DNA of 64,000 nt from Ustilago trichophora. Lineage: Eukaryota; Basidiomycota; Ustilaginomycetes; Ustilaginales; Ustilaginaceae. The notes under the pieces are model-generated. The model did no database searches. It was not told where the DNA came from and saw only the letters and a list, made by a program, of their open reading frames with translations. Position 1 is the stretch's first letter. Each line of letters begins with the position of its first letter. The DNA is taken from contig OOIN01000002.1 in NCBI GenBank assembly GCA_900323505.1, positions 1,984,001-2,048,000 on the forward strand. The letters run 5' to 3'. Made by a program: the position numbers and the translations under genes. Shown here one piece after another: positions 19,962 to 27,700 of the stretch.

Positions 19962-22900
19962 ATGCTTGTGAGCACATCTCTCCCATCTTACGACCGCGTC
20001 TCCAATCATCGACCACAGCACGCCAAATCTTCGCCATCGTCGCACAAGTTCGTCCTCACCGGCAAGGACAAGCTCAACACCATGACGCTCTCGACTTCAC
20101 AAGCCGACACGGCTCTCTTCAGCTCCAACAACGGCAGCAGCCACGACCGTCTCGACTCTTCTTCCAGCGCTAGTACATCCTTGACCGCATCGCAGAACCT
20201 GGTTCAACCTGTCCCTTCCCGACCTAAGAGCCATGTACGTGGCGTTGCCTCAGATTCTCGCCTCTGGACAACTGGCCGCGGATTCTTTGAGAGACGCTAT
20301 CGTGAGCGACAGGCGTACGCCAGCGCCCAAGAGCAGAAAGAGCTCGAGGCAGAGCGTGATGCTATCATGCAGATCCAAAACGTCCAGGCCGCCAAGCGCC
20401 GAGCCAAGATGATGAGGCTCACGCCCGCCTTCCCTGCCGTCCCCAGAGAGAACATTCACACCCCTAGCCCGCCTTCCAGTGAAGCCTCGTCCGCTCGCAC
20501 GGCGAGCGAGGCCGATCTTGCAACACCTCCCGACAACCGCCTGCCCTTCCCCAGCCCCAAGACCCGGATCGGCACGGTCACCATGCCCAACCCAACCACT
20601 CTTCATCCAGGATCCAGGAAGGCGCTGGCGCTGAAAGCCAACAGCCCTGGTCCAGAAGTCCTCGGCGGTCTCAGTCTCGATCTCCATTGCTTGCCTTCGC
20701 CTGCAGGGGACCGATCGTCGATCTCATCCACCACCTCTGCCAGTTCGGATCTCATTCGAAAGAAGTCGGGCGAACCCGTCAAGTCGTCGCTCAAGCAATA
20801 CTCTGGCAGTTACATGGTGCCACGCTCCGCCAGCGAGGCCATCCTTCCCATGTCCGCCTACGGCGCCAAATCGGTCCCTACCACGCCCAGCGCAATCAAG
20901 TCGGTGCACTTCGACACACAGCTCGAGCACATCAAGATCTTCAAAGTCAAAGGTCGCCCCCAGGCAGTATCGCGTGAAGGCAGCCCAGAACACACCGAGA
21001 CCGAGACCGAGGAGGAGCGTGACTATCCGTGGTTTGGCTCTCGCCGCGGCGGAGGTCCTGGTCGCGTGGCCGGAACTCGAAGCCCCACCAATGCCACCAC
21101 GCCTCCTGCCACTGAAGCGGAAGAGCAGCTTGTACTGCGCCTTCCCAACTTCCCTTCATCCGCCAAGCTCTCGCTCGACAAGGATATTTTCCTGGAGCGG
21201 ATCTACCTTTCGGACGACTTGCGATCTGTTCGCGGCACTGTCCAGGTCAAGAACTTGAGCTTTGAAAAGTGGGTTGCTGTTCGCTTCACCCTCGACCACT
21301 GGGCCACCGTCAACGAGGTCTCGGCAGAGTACTCTGAGAGCATCAAGGAAGGCACCGCCGACCGCTTCGTTTTCTCCATCAAGCTTAACGAGGTGCTCAA
21401 CTGGCCTCGCGGTGCTGGGATCAACGAGACCAAGACCATCTTCCTCTGCTTGCGCTACACCACTGGCGGGCGCGAGATATGGGATAACAACGATGGCGGC
21501 AACTACCAGCTCGACTTCCGCAAGCGCCCAGCACAGCCTGCTGAGGTGCCTCGCATGCCACCGACTTCGGGTGAGAGCCGACCTTCTTCCTCGTCCTTTG
21601 GCAACACCGTCCCGCGAAGGTACACGCTCAGCTCCATCGGCCCAGCATCAACCTCTTCTATCATCGAGATGGGCCGCAGGACCGGAGTCTACGGGCAGAA
21701 AGCCACGCGCGACCACGCCATGGAGAGGCTCAAGCAGGAGCTCGAGCGCCTCCGTTCCGATGAGGAGGAGGCGGACAAGGCGCCTTCTTCTGGTAGCTTT
21801 GTTTCCGAGATGTCCAAGCGTCGCTCGCCGCCCGTCTCCCCTGGTGGGGCCGGCAAACCCAGTTCGCCGTCCATGTGGGGAGCAAGGTACGACTTCGGTG
21901 CCTCGCTTCGAGACCCGTCCAGCGGTAGTCGAAAGACGGAAGCTGGACGTGCTGCTGCGCTTGACTACTTCTCGGCGCGCCCATCAGCGAACGTCTCTAC
22001 GAGCCCTGTGCGCTCGTCGTTTGTGATCAGCGCCGCAACACCTTCTCCCGATGCCTCGACTCCCAGGAGCGCAGCCGAGCTGGTGCCCAAGTTCGGTCGC
22101 CTTGGCATGCTGAGTCCCGGCCTGGGTGAAGTGGTCGTCGAGCACGCTGCTGTCACTGGCTCTAACACGAGTTCACCGACCGGTTCGCTGCTTCAAGTGC
22201 CGCAACTGGGTTCCACCACGCCTCTCAGCCCTCTGAGCCCAAACGGGTCTTCTTCATCGCCCTCGGCATCCACACGCTTCAACTCCTTCCCTCCCATCCG
22301 CAATGTGCAGCCACGCAGCGTATTTGCCATTTGGGACGATGAAGCCCACAACAGCACTGGCTCCGGATCCGCCTCTGGCTCTGCCTCCAATTCGAGGTCT
22401 GGCACGCCTCCCTCGCCAATCGGCTTTTCGACTACGAGAATCGAGATCAAAGGCGACGGAACTGTTCTGGAAGACTACACGCCAGATGGTAGCCAGGCCT
22501 CTCCCAACTCGCTGAACAATTCTCCGAACCCATTCTCGCCTGCGCTCTCCGCAACGTCGGTCGACTCGGACTCGACGGCCATGGTGGACCTCGGCAATAA
22601 GTCGTCCATGTCAGGCAGCTTGGACGATTTGGGCAGTATCAGCGGCCCCTCTTCGTACCACTATCTTCGAGCGGATCATCTCGAAGGTAGGTCGAGACCC
22701 TCTTCATTTGCCTCGGGAGATGACGCAGAACCACACGGCTACTCTTCGTCCGCCTTGTCTTCTTCCACCACACTCTCGCCATCTTCAGAGCTGGCCACGC
22801 CGGACGAGGAGTTCATGCGACCGTCTAACTTGACTAGCTTCAACGAGCTCGTCGCGCGCTTCTGCTGGAACAGCGACAACCAGGTCCCGCATACCAGTCC

Positions 22901-22985
22901 TGACGCGGCTGGCCTCGCTGCGCATACCCCGACGTCTGCCTCTGGACGTTCGACCCCAATCGCTCGGGCAGGAGGCGCTTACTAA
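19962..22985 (+). CDS. Protein phosphatase 1 regulatory (glycogen-targeting) subunit with CBM21 domain
   Basis: 1,007 residues. A PP1-docking RVxF-type motif, KSVHFD, sits at residues 313-318, about 80 residues before a CBM21 carbohydrate-binding domain (about residues 394-523: LPNFPSSAKLSL..., VRGTVQVKNLSFEKWVAVRF, DHWATVNEV, ending DNNDGGNYQLDF). This order is that of the yeast Gac1/Pig1 and mammalian PPP1R3 families, which bring PP1 to glycogen synthase and phosphorylase. The rest is Ser/Pro-rich and likely disordered, with many S-P and T-P sites. ATG at 19962 is used; ATG at residue 41 (MTLSTSQ) is an alternative start. No intron is seen. Membership of the family is firm; the exact ortholog (Gac1 versus Pig1) is not decided. 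Confidence 0.9.
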   Translation: MLVSTSLPSYDRVSNHRPQHAKSSPSSHKFVLTGKDKLNTMTLSTSQADTALFSSNNGSSHDRLDSSSSASTSLTASQNLVQPVPSRPKSHVRGVASDSRLWTTGRGFFERRYRERQAYASAQEQKELEAERDAIMQIQNVQAAKRRAKMMRLTPAFPAVPRENIHTPSPPSSEASSARTASEADLATPPDNRLPFPSPKTRIGTVTMPNPTTLHPGSRKALALKANSPGPEVLGGLSLDLHCLPSPAGDRSSISSTTSASSDLIRKKSGEPVKSSLKQYSGSYMVPRSASEAILPMSAYGAKSVPTTPSAIKSVHFDTQLEHIKIFKVKGRPQAVSREGSPEHTETETEEERDYPWFGSRRGGGPGRVAGTRSPTNATTPPATEAEEQLVLRLPNFPSSAKLSLDKDIFLERIYLSDDLRSVRGTVQVKNLSFEKWVAVRFTLDHWATVNEVSAEYSESIKEGTADRFVFSIKLNEVLNWPRGAGINETKTIFLCLRYTTGGREIWDNNDGGNYQLDFRKRPAQPAEVPRMPPTSGESRPSSSSFGNTVPRRYTLSSIGPASTSSIIEMGRRTGVYGQKATRDHAMERLKQELERLRSDEEEADKAPSSGSFVSEMSKRRSPPVSPGGAGKPSSPSMWGARYDFGASLRDPSSGSRKTEAGRAAALDYFSARPSANVSTSPVRSSFVISAATPSPDASTPRSAAELVPKFGRLGMLSPGLGEVVVEHAAVTGSNTSSPTGSLLQVPQLGSTTPLSPLSPNGSSSSPSASTRFNSFPPIRNVQPRSVFAIWDDEAHNSTGSGSASGSASNSRSGTPPSPIGFSTTRIEIKGDGTVLEDYTPDGSQASPNSLNNSPNPFSPALSATSVDSDSTAMVDLGNKSSMSGSLDDLGSISGPSSYHYLRADHLEGRSRPSSFASGDDAEPHGYSSSALSSSTTLSPSSELATPDEEFMRPSNLTSFNELVARFCWNSDNQVPHTSPDAAGLAAHTPTSASGRSTPIARAGGAY

Positions 22986-24024
22986 GTCTGTGCGCCCAGT
23001 CCGACATTACGCGCTTAATGCCAAAGATCCCTTGAGCAGCACGACCTTTGCAACGCATCTGATGCTACTCAGCCGAGTAATTGACATGCTCAGCCACTGT
23101 ACACTATTATCTCTCTGTCTCTATACTCTCACCTCTCCGGCTCATTCGGGCCATCGTTACGAGTTTCCAACGTAAAGGGTACCCAGTGCTGCCTTGACAC
23201 GGTAGTTATACACACACAAACACACACATCCACATTTGTCTCGTTTCATCACATCCCGTTTATTAGCACATCAGATCACCAACCAGCATTCAGACCGTTT
23301 CGCAAGCCGCATGGGCACAATCACAACTGCATTTTCATCTCCGCTTTTGTGTGCGCGTGTGCGGCCAATGGCAACTCACAGAGAGCCACGAGGAGTCTCG
23401 CGAGGCTTGGCAGGACTCGGATACTGCTCAGGCAAGCTGCAACGGGAAAGTAAGATTCAGCTTGGGTAAGCTCACGAGGACCTGCTGGAAGGAAAGTGGC
23501 TCTTGTTCAATAGTCCGTGGGCGATCGACGACATGTCACGCCGGATCGGCACCTTAATGTTCACCCGCACACGCAAGCAAACACAAGCTGGACCCTCAGT
23601 CTCACCAGAGTATCATTGGCTGTCAAATGAATGAGGCTTCCCAACAACGTCAGCGAGCGGGACAAACAAACTGAAGAGGGTTGAACAGAACGCGTTTTGC
23701 GGGGCACCGATTCAATGCGTTCTGATACCAACTGGAGAATGCAAATGCAGTGAAAATTGTCTGAGAAAGAGAGCATTTCCCCACATTCTTGTTGTCTCTC
23801 GTATGCTGACAAGCGATTGCAAGGGATCAACAGCCCCCACAAAGCGAAGCGATCGACACAAGGCGAGATGCGCGAAATCGAAAATGTCAGGGAGAGGCAA
23901 AGAGATGATTCATCTTCTGGGTGTGCCCCGCATCTGCCTCAGCGCGCATTGACTTAAGCCGTTAAACAGTTTCCTCAAACTATTTATGTATATATATTGT
24001 ATCTCACATTAAGCAGACATCTAA
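22986..24024. other. intergenic region between PP1 subunit gene and tRNA-Gln
   Basis: No protein gene seen. An alternating CA stretch lies near 23212-23230. The last 60 bases before the tRNA are AT-rich, with TATATATAT at 23989-23997 about 30 nt upstream of the tRNA 5' end, a position expected for a Pol III upstream element. Confidence 0.5.
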
Positions 24025-24134
24025 GGTTGTATGGAGTAGTTGGTTAACTTAGGAGATTCTGATTGTTCGAGTTTTCAAAGCTCATCAATACGATTCGACT
24101 TCTCTTGCCCTGGGTTCGAATCCCAGTACGACCT
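24025..24134 (+). tRNA. tRNA-Gln (anticodon CTG) with a 37-nt intron
   Basis: Folds as a cloverleaf. Acceptor GGTTGTA (24025-24031) pairs with TACGACC (24127-24133), with one T-G wobble. The D arm is GAGT/ACTT around AGTTGGTTA. Anticodon stem GGAGA (24052-24056) pairs with TCTCT (24101-24105). The loop TTCTGAT has anticodon CTG at 24059-24061. A four-base variable loop follows, then T stem CTGGG/CCCAG around TTCGAAT. The intron is 24063-24099, starting one base 3' of the anticodon, the canonical position. The B box GGTTCGAATCC is perfect, and the A-box-like TGGAGTAGTTGG is close to consensus. Discriminator base T fits eukaryotic tRNA-Gln. A T-rich Pol III terminator follows immediately. The intron's bulge-helix-bulge was not checked. 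Confidence 0.87.
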
Positions 24135-24143
24135 TATTTTTTG
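24134..24143 (+). terminator. Pol III terminator of tRNA-Gln
   Basis: T-rich run (TTATTTTTT) directly after the discriminator base on the coding strand. Confidence 0.7.
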
Positions 24144-24777
24144 AAAAAAAAACATTTTTTTTTCCGATCCACCTGCTCCCTTTTTTTTGAAAACCGAAGA
24201 TGAGAGGCTACTACTCTACACAGCTTCACGCGCAAGGTTGTCGTCAGACGTCGTGCCCTTTACTCATTGTTGTTTGACAGCACAGAAAAGCTCACTCTTC
24301 TCACAATTGCTTTGAAGTTCAGCTGCTGTCCATCCAAAGATCTGCTTCATGGAACAAACAACGACCAAATCCGATCAGCGAACCAGACACGGACAAAGCT
24401 GCACAAAACAGAAATGGGGAGGGGAATATGATTGAATGCAATTGAGATGAAAAGAAGTTGTTGTGACGAAAAGAATATGTAAGTGCATGATCGTCGAAGA
24501 AAGACGATGCGTGCTTGAACGAGAACTAAAACAAGGAGTGACGGTTGGACGACTGAAGGTGTTGAAAGGAAACGAGAAAGGTAGGAAAGGATAACGATAA
24601 ACAATGAGAAAGTGGAAAGTAAGTTAGAAAAAAAGGGAAAGGTGAAAAAGGAGAAAGTAAAGGAGGAAGGAACGACGACGAGAAGGTACGACTAAGAGAA
24701 AAGGAAGAAAAAAAAAAGAGGGAGGATTGTGTTGAGGCAATGTTGTGACTTGTTTTTTTCGCTGGCATGTAGAGTGA
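24144..24777. other. 3' flank of the secreted repeat protein, strongly purine-rich on + strand
   Basis: From about 24390 to 24730 the plus strand is almost all A and G (runs such as GAAAGGAAACGAGAAAGG), so the minus-strand transcript downstream of the 24778 stop would be C/U-rich. No gene is seen. It is probably the 3' UTR and terminator region of the minus-strand gene. Confidence 0.45.
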
Positions 24778-27700
24778 TCACTTGCGGACAAAACTTCGAC
24801 CACTTTGCTTGGCGGTCTCGATGAAATTCCGCAAGTCTTCGGGAAGCTGGGCGAAGTTTGATTTCACCTCGAAACTGTATCCTCCACCGTTTTGTAAAGG
24901 ATGACGATGGTACGTGAGCTCTCCATTCTGGATCGTCTCCCAAATTTCTTCAGGACGCTGATCAGGGAGGAAGTGGAAAGACCTGCTAGGAGCGAGCCCT
25001 TTTTTCCGCTCTTTGTGATGACGCAACATGTTACTGATGTCCGGGATCAGGATCCGAATCTCCTTTTGATCTTCCCGAGACAGCTCTCCGAATGATCTAT
25101 AGACTAACGGGAAGTCAACATCGCTAAGACGGGCTCGCATAAAGCCATAGCCATATTCGTCATGACGCACGTCGAAGCCTTGTCCACCAGGATAAAAGAA
25201 TCGCTTGAAGTGATACGAGCTGTCGGGTAGATTATATGGCCTCCAACCGGGCGGCTTTCTTTCCGGCAGGATTTGGGAGATCGCAGTTTGATCAACCCTT
25301 AAAGGAACATATGCAGTCTTAGAGCCCGTGCTTGGTCCAGCTGCGAAGGTACCTTCTTGATCCTTTCCCCTCGACATTGACAAGCCTCGCTTGCGTACAT
25401 GACCTGCAGCCCGCTGGAGAAGATTGCGAACATCTGCATTTTGCCAGAGATAGTTTTGCAGGTGCTCTGGCAAAGAAGAGTACTCGACAGGAGCCGCAAC
25501 TCTATGACGAAGAATTCGTTGGAATACGATTTTGTTACCATTTTGTAGGACCCTAATTTTCTCCGCGAGTCTAAGCGGATGGCTGTGGGCCTGTCCCAGG
25601 TCAAAAGGATCATTGGCAACCATAACAGGCTTCTCTCGAGCCTTATCGACTGGCATGCGGCTTTTTGCTACCTCACGCAGGTGGGGAATCCCTGCGAGCG
25701 ATCCCTTTATGCCTCTGGGCAAGCCAGCCCACGATCTCGTCTGGTAACTAGTCCACGATCCCGCATTGTAGATGGGCCGAAGAAAGTTGAACACGTACGT
25801 TCCGTCTTGGGCTTTCGTGAGGGTGAGTCTCTCTCCCGGATAATCGACACTGTGCAGGAGTGGCAGTTCTTTATTCGGTATGCTTGCAGCCTGACGCGAG
25901 GTTGATGACCATCGCAAGGTTGATGACCATCGCGAGCTTGATGCCTGGTCTGCTCTGGGCTGGAGCCTCTCGTATGGGTAGTTTGGATCCAGAATACCAG
26001 GAGATAGGCCTCTCCTTTTCCAGGGACGCAAAACTGATGTTGACGCCGACTTTGACACCTCTTTGAAGAGGGCAGGAAACTGTGCCTCAAACCAGCCACG
26101 AACAGGTCCGGAGAGCTGTTTGAATTTCAACTTTTCGTAGACCTTGCCGGCAGAATCTAGACGATGGATTATCCACTTTTTCCGCAATCCTGTTCTCTTA
26201 CGCTCTAGCCAGAAGCGCTGTGGCTCCTGGCCCTTGATCGGGATGGTGGCGGTTTTCACGTCGTGATCGCCAACTTTCCACTTCTGGAACTTGAATCTGT
26301 TTCTGAACTCTTCGGTAGGATTTGCGCGATTCCTCTCGATATCCTCAATCGAATTTTGGACCCATTGACGCTGTTCATCGTTCAGACTTTCCCAATTATA
26401 CCACTGCATGTTGTGATTTGGATCGAGGTTTGTGTCAATCGGAAAGCTGAAGCTAAGCTTTCCCCCGGTGTCGTGAAGCAAAAGGTTCCGTCCAGGGTAT
26501 TCCAACAAGATACGGTTTCCATTGCCTACGGCCTGGTTTGAGCTTGAAGCCTGGCTAGGGCTTGGGGTCCACCCGTGAGACTGACGTACCTCGACTTCCT
26601 GACCAAGATCAGCTCTCTTCCGCAGCGGGTGCTTGATCACCTTCGCAGCTCCGGTAGCCTCGCGATAGATATCTGCATGGGCGACAGAGATCCAATGTTG
26701 CACTTCAGCTGGAAGTTGCTTGAAGGCACTAGGGATTAGGCGAAAAGTGACAGGGTCGGAGCGAAGAAAAACCATCTTGCCGGGGCGTAGAAGATTGCCC
26801 TTTCTGCGTACCAGGAAAATGGTTTCTGGGGGACGAATTGTCTTGATTGCAAGCTGCTTGGCCCAGTCTTGTGATTCCTCAAATTGGAGGCCTGCGCTGG
26901 TATCATCCACTTTGCCGATAAGCCAGTCGTCGACCTTTGGTACCACGCTCCGGACCCTCGCTTGATCCTCCTTTTCCAGGCCTGACCACTTTGGAAATGC
27001 TTGATGTCCGTTGGGATTCGACGTCAGAAACGTGAAAAAGTGTTCACCTGCTTCTGATCTGCGGATTTCCAGCATCTGACCAGGATACTCCAAGAGCTCC
27101 TTTTCCGGCTTGCTTGTGCTTGCGATGGGCTTTGAGCTTGAAGCCATTGGACGAATTTTGTCCGAATTCGATGCAGGGATGCTCTTGTACAGAGGCCGCT
27201 TGGCCTCCTGAATTGGCCCACCCGCCTCAATGTAGATGTTGCGATGGAATCTGTAGAGCCAGGTCTGCAAGTATTCTGGGAGTTCTTGAACAGTCTTGTA
27301 GTCACTCGAAGTGGCAGGATGGTTGCGAAAGAAGAGCAATCTCTTTTGTCCATGTAAGAGGGGAGATGACTCTTGCACAATCCAGATAGTTTCAGCAGGT
27401 AAAGTCTTGGTTGCAAGCGGGAAGTCCATAACTGGATCTCTTTCGAAGACGAGACCTGCACTGCGCTCGTCAAGTTTGCCCTGGATAACATCATCGATCC
27501 TAGGATATGCGCGGCGGAAGAGGTCTTTTTGACCGTCGGTCAAAGAAGGCCATTCTAGATAATCTTGTGTGACGCTATCTTCTGAAAGGACAGAGAAAGA
27601 ATATCCACTTGGTGGTTTGCGAATCTCGAGCTTCTGACTGGGATACTTGAGTGGTGTCGGCTCGCTCGTGCTAGGATCAGCGGGACCCGCGCGTTTCTTC

